64,000 nt of DNA from Saccharospirillum salsuginis (GTDB lineage: Bacteria > Pseudomonadota > Gammaproteobacteria > Pseudomonadales > Natronospirillaceae), in assembly GCF_014651855.1 (NCBI RefSeq), contig NZ_BMXR01000007.1, positions 221,667-285,666 on the forward strand, in the 5' to 3' direction. Shown one piece after another: positions 7,647 through 16,586 of the stretch; position 1 is the stretch's first letter, and each line of letters begins with the position of its first letter. The translations under genes and the position numbers were made by a program. The notes beneath the pieces are model-generated. The model searched no databases. It was given only the letters and a program-made list of their open reading frames with translations, and was not told the origin of the DNA.

Positions 7647-8552
7647 ATGACTGCTCGCGCTCGATATCACCACACGGATTTCTGGGGGCTTCTGGTTCGT
7701 CGCTGGTATCGGCTGTCCCAACCGCCCAAGCTGCGCCATATGGCGCGAACGCTGCCCTATTTGAAGCTGAAGCCCGCCGGCGATGCCTGGGATGTGTACT
7801 GGAAAGGCCGAAAAGTCACCCGGACGGCACCCTGGTCCGAGCTGAAAGCCGGGGCGCCCGAGCGGCTCTACGTGATTGGTAGCGGGCCATCCATTCGGGA
7901 GCAATACATTGACCGTTTGGCCGGTGAAGCCTGTGTGCTGTTGAACGGGGCTATCGCTCTGACGTTGGACGGTACTCTGGGCCGGCCCTTTGCCGTGATG
8001 GTGGAGGATGCGCGTTTCATCCTGGAGAAGGGCGATATGCTCAAACGCCTGCCCAGAGGGACCCGGTTGTGCCTGGTGGGCAGCGCCTTGCGTGCCCTGG
8101 GCGAAGTGGACCCTGAGCTGTTCTCGCATTTTCGGCTCTATTTCATTCAGGGGTTCGAGACGCCCTATGGACGGCCCCGGCGTTCGCTGGAGGCCGTCGA
8201 CCCGCGTCACTTTCGACAATCCGGCCGGGCCAAGTTGAGCCTGAATATGGAGGAAGGCCATTTCGGGTGCGGCACGGTGATGTATTGTGGCATTCAGTTG
8301 GCGTTCTACCTTCGGGTGCGCGCGCTGTTTCTGGTTGGGTTCGATATGACGAATTTCGAGCAGCCCCGGTTTTATGAAAGCGAACGAAACGCCGCCTGGA
8401 CAGGGTTGGTCAAGGCTTACCACGGCCGGGTTTTGCCGGCGATGGAACTCGCCGCGCACACCGCCCGGGACGTCGGGATGACGATCGAAAACTGTTCTCA
8501 CACCTCCGCGATTCCGCGCACCCTGTTCCCGTTTAACGACCGGTTGATGTAA
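7647..8552 (+). CDS. LPS core/surface-glycan protein with a DUF115/WaaZ-like nucleotide fold
   Basis: This 301-residue soluble protein has a Rossmann-like glycine motif (RLYVIGSGPSI, residues about 73-83) and a second motif (LFLVGFDMTNF, about 225-235) of the kind found in DUF115/MptE-like and WaaZ-type proteins. These proteins act in lipopolysaccharide core or glycan modification. It forms a two-gene unit with the glycosyltransferase 3 bp downstream. The exact activity cannot be read from sequence. No signal peptide or membrane helix is visible, so it probably acts in the cytoplasm. Confidence 0.6.
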   Translation: MTARARYHHTDFWGLLVRRWYRLSQPPKLRHMARTLPYLKLKPAGDAWDVYWKGRKVTRTAPWSELKAGAPERLYVIGSGPSIREQYIDRLAGEACVLLNGAIALTLDGTLGRPFAVMVEDARFILEKGDMLKRLPRGTRLCLVGSALRALGEVDPELFSHFRLYFIQGFETPYGRPRRSLEAVDPRHFRQSGRAKLSLNMEEGHFGCGTVMYCGIQLAFYLRVRALFLVGFDMTNFEQPRFYESERNAAWTGLVKAYHGRVLPAMELAAHTARDVGMTIENCSHTSAIPRTLFPFNDRLM

Positions 8553-8555
8553 TCC

Positions 8556-9320
8556 ATGTCCAGAACGCCGCATTTTGTCTGTTTCCGTTGGGGGACACTG
8601 TACCCCGCTGTTTATGTCGAACGCTTGTACCGGTCTGTCTGCCAGTGGTTTCCGGAACCGTTCGAGTTTCATTGCTTTACGGACCGCCCGCTGGAACTGC
8701 CGTCCGACGTGCATCAGCACGAGCTGGTGCTGGGGCAGCCGTTCAGCGGGAACTGGAACAAGGAACGGGTGTTCAGTCGGGGGTTTCTTGGTTTGGAACC
8801 CGGTACGCCGATCATCGTGATGGATCTGGATGTTCTGGTGACCGGGGATCTGGGCTTTCTGGTGAACGATCTACCTGACGAACCTCTGGTGATGGCGCCG
8901 GACGGGTACAAACGACGCCAGGGCAAGGGGCATGGTTCGGTGTTTCGGGTGTGGGCCGGGGCCTTTCCCGAGGTTTGGGAGGATTTGCTGGCGGCGGATT
9001 ATGACGCCCTGACCCGTGAACTGGGTGGCGAGCGGGAGCAGAAGTGGCTGGACCGGTACTTTCCGGCCGGGAAGGTGGCGTTGTATCCGGCCGGGCACGT
9101 GGTGTCGTACAAATACCATTGTGGTTCCATGGGCGCGAAGCCTTTGGGAAAACGGGCGGCGCATTGGGGGGTGACCAGTGCCGTGTGGGGGCAGGCGCGG
9201 GTGCCGGATGGGGCTCGGGTGGTGTGCTTTCATGGGAAGCCGGATATGGAGGATGTGGCGGATAGGCGTTGGGGGTGGTGGCGGTGGGCGCCGTTTGTGA
9301 GGGAGTTTTGGTTGGTTTAG
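8556..9320 (+). CDS. Glycosyltransferase with DxD motif
   Basis: This is a 254-residue protein in which PIIVMDLDVLVTGDLG (residues about 88-103) carries the DxD metal motif of GT-A/GT8-like retaining glycosyltransferases. The C-terminus has VVCFHGKPDM, the His-containing loop usual in such enzymes. It follows the DUF115/WaaZ-like gene by 3 bp and likely acts on the same glycan. Its stop codon abuts a REP element (REP starts at 9321). Confidence 0.75.
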   Translation: MSRTPHFVCFRWGTLYPAVYVERLYRSVCQWFPEPFEFHCFTDRPLELPSDVHQHELVLGQPFSGNWNKERVFSRGFLGLEPGTPIIVMDLDVLVTGDLGFLVNDLPDEPLVMAPDGYKRRQGKGHGSVFRVWAGAFPEVWEDLLAADYDALTRELGGEREQKWLDRYFPAGKVALYPAGHVVSYKYHCGSMGAKPLGKRAAHWGVTSAVWGQARVPDGARVVCFHGKPDMEDVADRRWGWWRWAPFVREFWLV

Positions 9321-9418
9321 GTCGCGCACGGAGTGCGCTCCTACGGGGTGAAGAGTTGTCGCGCACGGAGTGCGCTCCTACGTGGTAAGGAATTGTAGGA
9401 GCGCACTCCGTGCGCGAC
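9321..9418. repeat. REP cluster (three copies)
   Basis: Three 24-bp palindromic REP units lie at 9321-9344, 9358-9381 and 9395-9418. The first two read GTCGCGCACGGAGTG..., and the third is inverted (GTAGGAGCGCACTCC...). They fill the space between the convergent ends of the glycosyltransferase and lptG genes, where such hairpins can also stabilise mRNA 3' ends. Confidence 0.95.
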
Positions 9419-9422
9419 CGTA

Positions 9423-10487
9423 TTAGAGGCGGGTTTTGAGTTGCCAGGCGGTTAGGCCGACGAAGATTCCATGTGGAAGGAAGGTGGCTAGCCAGGGCAT
9501 GAGGCCGATGACGAGGGCGAGTGAGCCGGCGGTGTCGATGAGCAGTTGGGCGGCAATGGCGAGGGCGGTGGCGCGGAAGGCGGTGTCGCCCAGGGTGCGT
9601 TGGCGGAAGCTGCCCAGGGAGAAGGCGAGGGCCAGGAACAGCATGCCGATGTATTCCAGCGGGAACCAGAAACGGGACCAGAATTGCAGCGACAGATCGC
9701 CTTGTTGCAGGTCTTGTTGATAGGAAAAGTTGACCTGGGTGAACAGCTGGCCAAGCGTCAGTTTGTTGGTATCCAATGCGAGGATTTTCAGCAGGTCGGC
9801 ATCGAAATTGTCGGGGGTCCAGGTCATGTCCGGGCTTTGGCGGTACGACACCTGGTCCGAAAGGAACTCGGTGACGCGGACGTCTTTCAGTTGCCAGTCC
9901 CCGTTGTTTGGCGTGGCGGATTGGGCATAGATGGCGCGAGCCAGTTCGTTGTTGTCGAGCTCGAAGAGGGTGAGGCCTTTGATGGTCTGGTCCGGGCCTA
10001 CGAATTCGGTGTTGATCACCCAATGTCCGTCCCGGTACCACTCGCCTTCCAGGGTCGGCAGCCCCCAGCGTCGTTTTTCGGCGCGGTAGACATCCGCATC
10101 GACGGCGAGTTGCGGCGCCAGCCATTCCCCGATGGCGAATACCACCGGCAATAACAGCAACCCCGGTAAGATCAATCGAAACACCAGCCCCTTGGCGCTG
10201 CGAGACACCAACTGAATGATGACCAATTCGTTGTTTTTGCCCATGCCACCGACGGCGATCAAGGTGCCGAGCATGACCATGGGGCCGACGAACATGTAGA
10301 TTTCGGCCGGCATGCCGAGCGCTTTGTAGACGAAGGCGTTCCAGGGCGAATAGCGATCGCTGGCGCGACGGCTGACTTCATCGGCGAAGCCCATCACCAG
10401 CAGCAGCCCGCCGATGGCCAGTATTACGATAGCGATGAACAGCGCGGTTCGGCTGATGATGTAGCGGCTGAGGATATGTCGAGTCAT
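9423..10487 (-). CDS. lptG: LPS export ABC transporter permease LptG
   Basis: A 354-residue inner-membrane protein with three N-terminal helices, a periplasmic beta-jellyroll domain (residues about 130-260) and three C-terminal helices. The fold and the KNNELVIIQLVSRSAKG coupling helix match LptG. With LptF and the LptB ATPase (not in the window) it extracts lipopolysaccharide from the inner membrane and pushes it onto LptC. The start is set at MTRHILSRY, overlapping the lptF stop (ATGA at 10484-10487). Confidence 0.95.
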   Translation of the reverse strand: MTRHILSRYIISRTALFIAIVILAIGGLLLVMGFADEVSRRASDRYSPWNAFVYKALGMPAEIYMFVGPMVMLGTLIAVGGMGKNNELVIIQLVSRSAKGLVFRLILPGLLLLPVVFAIGEWLAPQLAVDADVYRAEKRRWGLPTLEGEWYRDGHWVINTEFVGPDQTIKGLTLFELDNNELARAIYAQSATPNNGDWQLKDVRVTEFLSDQVSYRQSPDMTWTPDNFDADLLKILALDTNKLTLGQLFTQVNFSYQQDLQQGDLSLQFWSRFWFPLEYIGMLFLALAFSLGSFRQRTLGDTAFRATALAIAAQLLIDTAGSLALVIGLMPWLATFLPHGIFVGLTAWQLKTRL

Positions 10488-11530
10488 CGTGCCGATTTCC
10501 TGAGCAGATAGACGCCCACCAGGAACAAGCCAAGGTGCAACCACCAGGGGCTGGCTTCCAGGGGGATTTGTCCTTTGGCGACCGCGGCCTGGGCGGTTCG
10601 GTACCCGAAATTGAACAGAATGTAGAGCACGATGCCGAACGCCAGTGCGCCGACCCGGGCTTTACGCGGTTTGACACGCGTCAGCGCCACGGCCCAGATG
10701 CACAGAACCGGAATCATCAAACCTTGCAGCGTGCGGTAGACCACTTCACTTTTGGATTTTACCTCTCCCTGCCACAGCTCGGCCGTGCTCCGGGTTTCCA
10801 ATCGATCCGTCGAAAATTCTTCTTCACTTTGCGGAATGTAGAGGTTGTAGCGTTCGTAGTCGATGCGTGTGGTATTGCTGGGTGCCAGCGAAAATACCTG
10901 TTGTTGGCCGTCTTGCAGGGAGAGGTATTGACGGTCGTTTTCGACCTGGATGCGGGCGCGGTCGGCGGTGTTGATGGTGATGCGGTCGTCTTCTGTTCGG
11001 GCCATGAAAACGGTAAGCAAGGATTCACGGCCGGTGTCGGCGCTGCGGGCATACAGTGTTGCCTGGCGCTCGGACAGAGTGAAAAATTCACCGGCCTGAA
11101 CCAGTTCCGTCAGCGGCCGGTTTTGTTGCTGCAGGATGAATTGGGCCAGGCCTTTCTCGGCCATGGGGGCGCCCAGGTGGCTGAACCCGAGCAGCAGCAG
11201 TGTGACGGGCACTGCGGTAAACACAAACAGACGCCGGAAGAGGGAAGCGTCGTTGATCCCGATTGCCATCAACACCGTCCGTTCGGATTCCTGGCTCATG
11301 CGATTCATGGCGATCAACAACGCCAGGAAGTAGGCTGCGGGCAGCAGCTCGGGCAGCATGATGGGGAGTTGGTAGCCCAGGATGACGGCGATGGCCCAGT
11401 CCGAGTATTGGCCGGAGATGGCCTTGGCCAGGACATTGCTCAACTCTTCGGCGATGAACAGCACCGTGAGAATGAGGGTGATCAAGGCGAAGGGTTTTAG
11501 GGTTTCTCGGCAAAGATAGCGAGTGATCAA
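10484..11530 (-). CDS. lptF: LPS export ABC transporter permease LptF
   Basis: A 348-residue LptF with the usual start (MITRYLCRETLKPFALITLIL), the coupling-helix segment MNRMSQESERTVLMAIGI, a periplasmic jellyroll (residues about 140-255), and three C-terminal helices ending VGVYLLRKSAR. It pairs with LptG in the LptB2FG exporter. It is the first gene of the lptFG unit. Here the pair sits among surface-glycan genes, which suits its role in lipopolysaccharide traffic. Confidence 0.95.
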   Translation of the reverse strand: MITRYLCRETLKPFALITLILTVLFIAEELSNVLAKAISGQYSDWAIAVILGYQLPIMLPELLPAAYFLALLIAMNRMSQESERTVLMAIGINDASLFRRLFVFTAVPVTLLLLGFSHLGAPMAEKGLAQFILQQQNRPLTELVQAGEFFTLSERQATLYARSADTGRESLLTVFMARTEDDRITINTADRARIQVENDRQYLSLQDGQQQVFSLAPSNTTRIDYERYNLYIPQSEEEFSTDRLETRSTAELWQGEVKSKSEVVYRTLQGLMIPVLCIWAVALTRVKPRKARVGALAFGIVLYILFNFGYRTAQAAVAKGQIPLEASPWWLHLGLFLVGVYLLRKSAR

Positions 11531-11603
11531 GTCGGGTGCCCCGGGGCTGAATCAACGGGTGGGGATTGTAGCGAATGGGGGAGAGGGGGACTAGTGGGGT
11601 GGC

Positions 11604-11731
11604 GTAGGAGCGCAGGCCTCTGCGCGAGGTTTGTTCCTCTCCCTAAGGGATTGTCGCGCACGGCGTGCGCTCCTACTTGGGTGTGGGTTGCTGCCGGTTT
11701 AGGAGTTGTCGCGCACGGCGTGCGCTCGTAC
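11604..11731. repeat. REP cluster (three copies, two subtypes)
   Basis: A variant unit at 11604-11627 (GTAGGAGCGCAGGCCTCTGC...) is followed by standard units at 11653-11676 and 11708-11731. The last two lie inside the 3' end of the next membrane-protein gene: they encode its final residues, and the TAG of the unit at 11653-11676 is its stop codon. Confidence 0.9.
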
Positions 11732-12284
11732 GAAGCAGGCGGGTCAGGAGGACGGTTGGGGCGGCCAGGAGCATCATGCCGTCGGCGATGTAGTTGAAGG
11801 CGTTGCGGCTGATGCCGGGCCAGGCGAGCCAGGCGAGCAGGGTGGCGATGGTGAGCCAGAACCAGCGGCTGTGTTTGAGTTTGATTGTCAGGCCGGCGCC
11901 GAGGAGCAGGAGGAGCCCGGCGGTGCTGTGGTAGCCCCATTCGTAGCCGTTGACCGGCCAGGCGAGGAAGGGCACCAGGATGATGGCGTTGACGAGGGCG
12001 AGGCTTGCCCAGGTGCGGGTGGAGAGCGGATGTTTGCCGTCCTGTGCCAGAGCATATAGGGCGACGGCCAGAGTGGGGATGGAGGCCATGCCCAGCCATG
12101 CGGCGAAATAAAATATCGCGTTGTGGCCGAACCAGACCGGTGTGGCCAGGATCACGGTGGCGGCGATCAGCCGTGCGGTTCTGGATACGGGCAGGGGGCG
12201 CAGCAGGGCGGACAGCAAGGCCAGCCAGACGAGGAATTGGCCGGTCCAGAGGTAGAGGGTAAAACCGTTGATCGTCTGCATCAT
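11673..12284 (-). CDS. Multi-pass membrane protein of unknown function, C-terminus built from REP sequence
   Basis: I do not recognise this 203-residue protein. It is strongly hydrophobic with about six predicted helices between residues 10 and 175 (for example FLVWLALLSALL, LVNAIILVPFLAWPV, LTIATLLAWLAWPG). It overlaps the upstream sialidase-like gene by four bases (ATGA at 12281-12284), so the two probably work together. The last residues (RTSARRARQLLNRQ...) are translated from two REP elements and the stop TAG belongs to a REP. This suggests that REP insertion replaced the original end of the gene. Confidence 0.65.
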   Translation of the reverse strand: MMQTINGFTLYLWTGQFLVWLALLSALLRPLPVSRTARLIAATVILATPVWFGHNAIFYFAAWLGMASIPTLAVALYALAQDGKHPLSTRTWASLALVNAIILVPFLAWPVNGYEWGYHSTAGLLLLLGAGLTIKLKHSRWFWLTIATLLAWLAWPGISRNAFNYIADGMMLLAAPTVLLTRLLRTSARRARQLLNRQQPTPK

Positions 12285-13381
12285 TCCGTCAGCCCCGCCC
12301 AGTTAAAACGCACGTACTGGATGCGTTCGCGTTTGTGGGTGTAAAAGAGGTGAAAAACGCCGTCGTCATCCACGGTGAGGCTGGGGTAGGAAAAGCGCTC
12401 ACCGTCTTCCCGCACAATGATTTTCAGCGGTTGCCAGCTCTCGCCGCCGTCCCGGGTGTGACTGACGACCAGTGAGTCACGGCGTTTGCCCGGGTTGTGG
12501 GCCATCAGCCATTCCTGGTCGTTCAGCGGCAAAACCGCGACCGCGCTCTTGGGGTTTTGCGGCGGGTTGACGGATTCGGGGCGTTCTATCTCGCCGTGTC
12601 CGTCGCTTTCGATGTGAAGCACCGGGCCGGTTTGCAAGGGTCGAATCAGCAGGTCGGCCTCACCGGCTGACGACGGCGCGACGGCCGGTTGCAGCCCTTC
12701 GACAGGCAGGGTTTCGCTGTAGAGGAACTGGCCGTGGTCGTCAAAGTGCAGCCACATGGGGTTGATGCGACCCTGCTCGAAATAGGCCGGGACGATGAAG
12801 CCTTCGCGGGTGACCCGGGGTGTGGTGCGAACCAGAGTACTTTGGTTGAAAAACGGGCTCAGTATGGGTTGCCTGGCGTTATGCCAGTGGTCGCCCAGGT
12901 CGTCCGACACCAAATGGCTGACTTGGGCCGTGGCCCAGCCTCCGAGTGCGACGGAGACGACAAAGAGGTGTAGTTGGCCGTTGTGATAGAAGGGGACCGG
13001 GTTGCCCAGGTTTTTGACGTAGATGCCCAGCCGGTCGGCCAACTGGTCCGCGCTCAATATCGGTTCGGGTTCGCCCTGGGGTTGGCCGTCTTTCAGGATT
13101 TGCCGGTAGATTTGTACATCCCGGTGGCCTTCCTTGGTGCCGCCGAACCAGAACACGGCGATGCGGCCATCGGGCAGAGGGACGGCCTGGGAGGCATGAA
13201 CGTTGCGGGTGAGGGCCGGTAAGGGTTGGTTCTCGTAAAGGGGTTGTGTGGTGGTTGGGTAGTCGATTGGCTCGGGGGCTACCCATTCGATGGTGGTGGT
13301 GGTGTTACGCAGCCACAGTAGGCTGGCTACGGTGAGTAGGGCCAGGAGTTTGGTGGCTGGGTGGTTTAGTTGGTTAGGCAT
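12281..13381 (-). CDS. Sialidase-fold (BNR/Asp-box) exo-glycosidase-like protein
   Basis: This 366-residue protein has an N-terminal hydrophobic segment (KLLALLTVASLLWL) that is either an uncleaved anchor or a signal sequence, so the main domain is probably periplasmic. Asp-box-like motifs appear at VSDDLGDHW and HTRDGGESW, and repeated beta strands fit a six-bladed propeller. RIAVFWFGGTKEGHRDV and RVTREGFIVPAYFE supply Arg/Glu residues seen in bacterial sialidase relatives. True sialidase activity is unproven; many family members act on other sugars. It is coupled to the membrane protein downstream and lies beside wzz and lptFG, suggesting surface-glycan trimming. Confidence 0.7.
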   Translation of the reverse strand: MPNQLNHPATKLLALLTVASLLWLRNTTTTIEWVAPEPIDYPTTTQPLYENQPLPALTRNVHASQAVPLPDGRIAVFWFGGTKEGHRDVQIYRQILKDGQPQGEPEPILSADQLADRLGIYVKNLGNPVPFYHNGQLHLFVVSVALGGWATAQVSHLVSDDLGDHWHNARQPILSPFFNQSTLVRTTPRVTREGFIVPAYFEQGRINPMWLHFDDHGQFLYSETLPVEGLQPAVAPSSAGEADLLIRPLQTGPVLHIESDGHGEIERPESVNPPQNPKSAVAVLPLNDQEWLMAHNPGKRRDSLVVSHTRDGGESWQPLKIIVREDGERFSYPSLTVDDDGVFHLFYTHKRERIQYVRFNWAGLTE

Positions 13382-13437
13382 TTGTTTGTTTTTTTTAAGT
13401 TTGGCCAGTTCCTATGGAGGAGGAGCTGTCGCGCACG

Positions 13438-13486
13438 GAGTGCGCTCCTACAGGCGGTATATGGTAGGAGCGCACTCCGTGCGCGA
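13438..13486. repeat. REP inverted pair
   Basis: Two head-to-head REP units (13438-13461 and 13464-13486) can form one long hairpin between the sialidase-like gene and wzz. A CCCTCTCCCTTCGGG stretch follows at about 13498. Confidence 0.93.
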
Positions 13487-13545
13487 TGAGTTTGCTCCCT
13501 CTCCCTTCGGGCGGTCCGACGTTTCGGGAAGGAGTGTACTGTTAA

Positions 13546-14700
13546 TCAGTCGTCTTTCCGAATCGCCATCCGCACCAGTGCGATAAACAACCCCAGGAAC
13601 CCGGCCAGCACCGTGGCCGCGATGGCGATCAGCGGGCGGTTGGGTTTCTCGGCGGAGCTGGGTATCCGGGCGGTGGCGCCGGCATCGAGCAATTGAACGT
13701 CGTTGATGTGGAAATTCTGCTCCTGCAAGGCCTTGATTTCACCCTGCAGCTGGCTCGGGGTGGTGACGACCACGGTCAGGTTGCCTTTTTCATCCACCAC
13801 CTGTTCTTCAATGCCTTCCAGGAACAGTTGGTTGGCGCCATCGCCGTTCAGGCTTTCCAGCCGGGCTTGCAGGAAGCGGGTGCCGTGCAGGAAGAGGTCG
13901 TCTTCGGTGGCGGAGGTGTTGACCATCTGGACATTGCCGGCGCCGTGGACCAATGCCTCCCAACTGGTGGGGCTGTCGATATTCAGGGACTGGGCAACCG
14001 AGAGCGCCTGGCGAACCCGCTGTTGTTCCCGCATCAGGGTCGCTTCGGCGCTCTTCAGCAATTGCTCGTATTTGGATTCCGCCGTCTGGATACGGATGGA
14101 CTTGACCGCGTTGATGTCGCTGATGGTGTCTTTCAGGGTCTTTTCTTCCGCCAGGGAGAGCAGTTCGTCGATGAATGCCTTGGCCTTGCGGGGTTGGGAT
14201 GAGAGCAGGTTGACGCTGATTTTGTTCAGCGGTGTTTTTTCTTCGTTGGACAGTTCATAGAATTCATAGCGAACGGGTTCGACGAGCAGGCTGTCGGAGA
14301 CGCCGCGAATGGCGGAGAAGGCCTCTTCTTCGGTTTGTGTGCCTCCGGCCGCGTTCTCGCCCATGCCGGTATTGGTATACGCCTGTTCGATCAGGTTCAG
14401 TGATTGAACGTTCAGTAAAAAGGTCTGCGTCAGCTCATCCAGCATGATGGGGCTGATCTGCTGCGCGAGGATGGGTTGTACAGCGGCCCGGTTGGGTTGG
14501 GTGACAATGGCTTCGACCCGGTATTGGCGTGGCAGTAACAGAGCCACGGCGACGCCGATGATGGCGCCGAGGACGGTAATGCCCAGTATCAACTTCCATT
14601 GCTCGATGATGCCCCGGAGCAGTTCGCCCAGATCGATGGTGTCATCGTCCGGGTGGGGGCGCAGGGAAGTCAGGTCCTGCCGGGTGTCCTTTGATGTCAT
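13546..14700 (-). CDS. wzz: Polysaccharide chain-length determinant (Wzz family)
   Basis: A 384-residue Wzz/PCP protein: a short cytoplasmic start with [19 protein letters not shown], a first membrane helix (residues about 37-57), a long periplasmic coiled domain (EQAYTNTG..., [28 protein letters not shown]), and a second helix (about 355-378) preceded by the proline-rich [13 protein letters not shown] motif. It sets the modal length of O-antigen made by the Wzy pathway. It is monocistronic here and divergent from manB; the two share a 341-bp intergenic region. Confidence 0.92.
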   Translation of the reverse strand: MTSKDTRQDLTSLRPHPDDDTIDLGELLRGIIEQWKLILGITVLGAIIGVAVALLLPRQYRVEAIVTQPNRAAVQPILAQQISPIMLDELTQTFLLNVQSLNLIEQAYTNTGMGENAAGGTQTEEEAFSAIRGVSDSLLVEPVRYEFYELSNEEKTPLNKISVNLLSSQPRKAKAFIDELLSLAEEKTLKDTISDINAVKSIRIQTAESKYEQLLKSAEATLMREQQRVRQALSVAQSLNIDSPTSWEALVHGAGNVQMVNTSATEDDLFLHGTRFLQARLESLNGDGANQLFLEGIEEQVVDEKGNLTVVVTTPSQLQGEIKALQEQNFHINDVQLLDAGATARIPSSAEKPNRPLIAIAATVLAGFLGLFIALVRMAIRKDD

Positions 14701-15041
14701 GGTGGCCTCAGTACTGCGGATTCAAAGCGCGAGAGTATAGGGGAACGGCGTTTTCGCGCCAAGCGGGGAGAGGAGTCGTTCTCGTTTTGGGGGCACAGCT
14801 TGCGTTTCGCGATTGTTGGCGGATTGTAGGAGCGCAGTCCCCTGCGCGATGGTTTTGGCTCTGGTCCATTGTCTGTCGCGCACGGAGTGCGCTCCTACAG
14901 TATTGGAATGCGGTTGTGGTACGCATGCTGCCGCATAGGGACCATAGCCTTTGCGATGTATCGGTGCTAAGGGTCAAAAAAGGGCTGCAACTCCCCCCTT
15001 ATGCTGCCTATAATCGACTCAAAGACCTAAGGGAGCGACTG
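14701..15041. other. wzz-manB divergent intergenic region with a REP pair and a weak promoter
   Basis: This 341-bp gap holds a subtype-II REP at 14826-14849 (GTAGGAGCGCAGTCC...) and a standard inverted REP at 14875-14898. A TATAAT at 15009-15014 lies 27 bp upstream of the manB ATG and could be its -10 element; no good -35 is visible. I see no coding gene or known riboswitch. Confidence 0.6.
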
Positions 15042-16409
15042 ATGACCACTTTGACCTGTTTTGGGGCGTACGACATTCGCGGTGAATTGGGTGTCGAACT
15101 GAACACGGACATTGCCTACCGCATCGGGCGGGCCTTTGCGGCCTATTTGAAGCCCAAGACCGTGGTGGTGGGGGGCGATGTTCGGGAGACGTCTCCTGAA
15201 CTCAAAGAGGCCTTTGCCCGGGGGGTGATGGATTTCGGGGCGGATGTGATCGATATCGGCCTGTGCGGCACCGAAGAGGTGTATTTCGCGACCAAGCACC
15301 TGAAGGCCGATGGCGGCTGCATGGTGACGGCGAGCCACAACCCGATCAACTACAACGGCATGAAGATGGTTCGGGACGATTCCAAGCCGATCTCCCGGGA
15401 TACCGGCCTGGACGACATCCGCACCATGGCCGAGGACGAGAGCTACGGCGAGAAGGCCGGCCAGCCCGGCACGCTGAAAGCCGTCGACAACAGCCAGGCC
15501 TACACCGACCATCTGGTCAGCTACCTCGACCTGTCCGATCTGCGTCCGACGAAACTGGTCACCAACGCCGGCAACGGCGCCGCCGGGCCGTCGCTGGACC
15601 GTCTGGAGGCCGCCTTGCAGGCCAAGGGCGCGCCCATTGAATTCGTGAAGATCAACAACGAGCCGGACGGCACCTTCCCGAACGGCATTCCCAACCCTCT
15701 GTTGCACGAGCAGCAACCGGTCACCAGTAAAGCCGTGCGCGATAACGGCGCGGACATGGGCATCGCCTGGGACGGGGATTTCGACCGCTGTTTCCTGTGG
15801 GATGAAGACGGCAATTTCATCGAAGGGTATTACATTGTCGGCCTGCTGGCCGAAGCCTTCCTGGTCAAGGAGCCGGGCTCCAAGATCGTCTATGACCCGC
15901 GTTTGACCTGGAACACCGTTGAAATAGTGGAATCGAACGGGGGCCAGGCGGTGATGTGCAAATCCGGCCATGCCTTCATCAAAGAGAAGATGCGCAAGGA
16001 AGACGCCATTTACGGCGGCGAGATGAGCGCACACCATTACTTTCGGGATTTCGCCTATTGCGACTCCGGCATGCTGCCCTGGCTGTTGGTTGTTGACCTG
16101 CTGAGCAAGAAGAAGTCCACGCTCAAGACGCTGGTCAGCGAGCGCATGTCCATGTACCCCTCGCCGGGGGAAATCAACAGCAAGGTGGCGGACGCCGACG
16201 CGACCATGACGCGTGTGTATGAAGCCTACAAGGCCGATGCGGTCTCCGAGGATCGGATCGACGGGCTGTCGCTGGAATTCGAGAATTGGCGTTTCAACCT
16301 GCGCAAATCCAACACCGAGCCGGTGATTCGACTGAATGTTGAGACCCGAGGCGATAAAGACTTGATGGATGAGAAGACGCAGGAGTTGTTGGCTTTGATT
16401 CGGCAGTGA
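15042..16409 (+). CDS. manB: Phosphomannomutase/phosphoglucomutase
   Basis: A 455-residue alpha-D-phosphohexomutase, the usual length for CpsG/ManB. The phosphoserine loop is [15 protein letters not shown] (Ser about residue 97), the Mg-binding loop is [13 protein letters not shown], the sugar loop is [12 protein letters not shown], and the phosphate-binding end is [15 protein letters not shown]. It interconverts mannose-6-P and mannose-1-P for GDP-mannose and its derivatives. The start is the ATG at 15042 preceded by AAGGGAG; a longer frame reaching 14691 crosses REP sequence and wzz and is not credible. Neighbouring wzz and galE place it in O-antigen precursor supply. Confidence 0.93.
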   Translation: MTTLTCFGAYDIRGELGVELNTDIAYRIGRAFAAYLKPKTVVVGGDVRETSPELKEAFARGVMDFGADVIDIGLCGTEEVYFATKHLKADGGCMVTASHNPINYNGMKMVRDDSKPISRDTGLDDIRTMAEDESYGEKAGQPGTLKAVDNSQAYTDHLVSYLDLSDLRPTKLVTNAGNGAAGPSLDRLEAALQAKGAPIEFVKINNEPDGTFPNGIPNPLLHEQQPVTSKAVRDNGADMGIAWDGDFDRCFLWDEDGNFIEGYYIVGLLAEAFLVKEPGSKIVYDPRLTWNTVEIVESNGGQAVMCKSGHAFIKEKMRKEDAIYGGEMSAHHYFRDFAYCDSGMLPWLLVVDLLSKKKSTLKTLVSERMSMYPSPGEINSKVADADATMTRVYEAYKADAVSEDRIDGLSLEFENWRFNLRKSNTEPVIRLNVETRGDKDLMDEKTQELLALIRQ

Positions 16410-16444
16410 GATTGGCTGGGCTTGGCCTTCTTATTATTTGACAT

Positions 16445-16514
16445 TGTAGGAGCGCAGTCCCTTGCGCGATGGGTTGCCTGCGAGTGATCGGTCGCGCACG
16501 GAGTGCGCTCCTAC
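16445..16514. repeat. REP pair
   Basis: A subtype-II REP (16445-16468, GTAGGAGCGCAGTCC...) faces a standard REP (16491-16514) between manB and galE. Confidence 0.92.
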
Positions 16515-16525
16515 ATATATATTGC

Positions 16526-16541
16526 TTGAAAACGTTTTCAA
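16526..16541. promoter_or_regulatory. LacI/GalR-family operator-like palindrome upstream of galE
   Basis: TTGAAAACGTTTTCAA is a perfect 16-bp palindrome with the central CG typical of LacI/GalR-family operators. It lies 45 bp upstream of the galE ATG, where a bound repressor would block transcription. No LacI-family regulator is encoded in the window. Confidence 0.6.
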
Positions 16542-16586
16542 TGGTAATTTTGACGGATATTCACCACTTTTAGGGAGCTTCCCTCC

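Noticed and set aside
9321..9418. Possible CRISPR array from repeated 24-bp units
   Set aside because: The units are palindromic, alternate in orientation, have very short irregular spacers, and are dispersed across the window with a RAYT gene: they are REPs.
8812..10125. 437-residue minus-strand frame across the glycosyltransferase and lptG
   Set aside because: It is an Arg/Pro-rich shadow frame of two well-supported genes.
14691..15041. N-terminal extension of the phosphomannomutase frame
   Set aside because: It crosses REP elements and the wzz start; the family-length protein with a ribosome-binding site begins at 15042.
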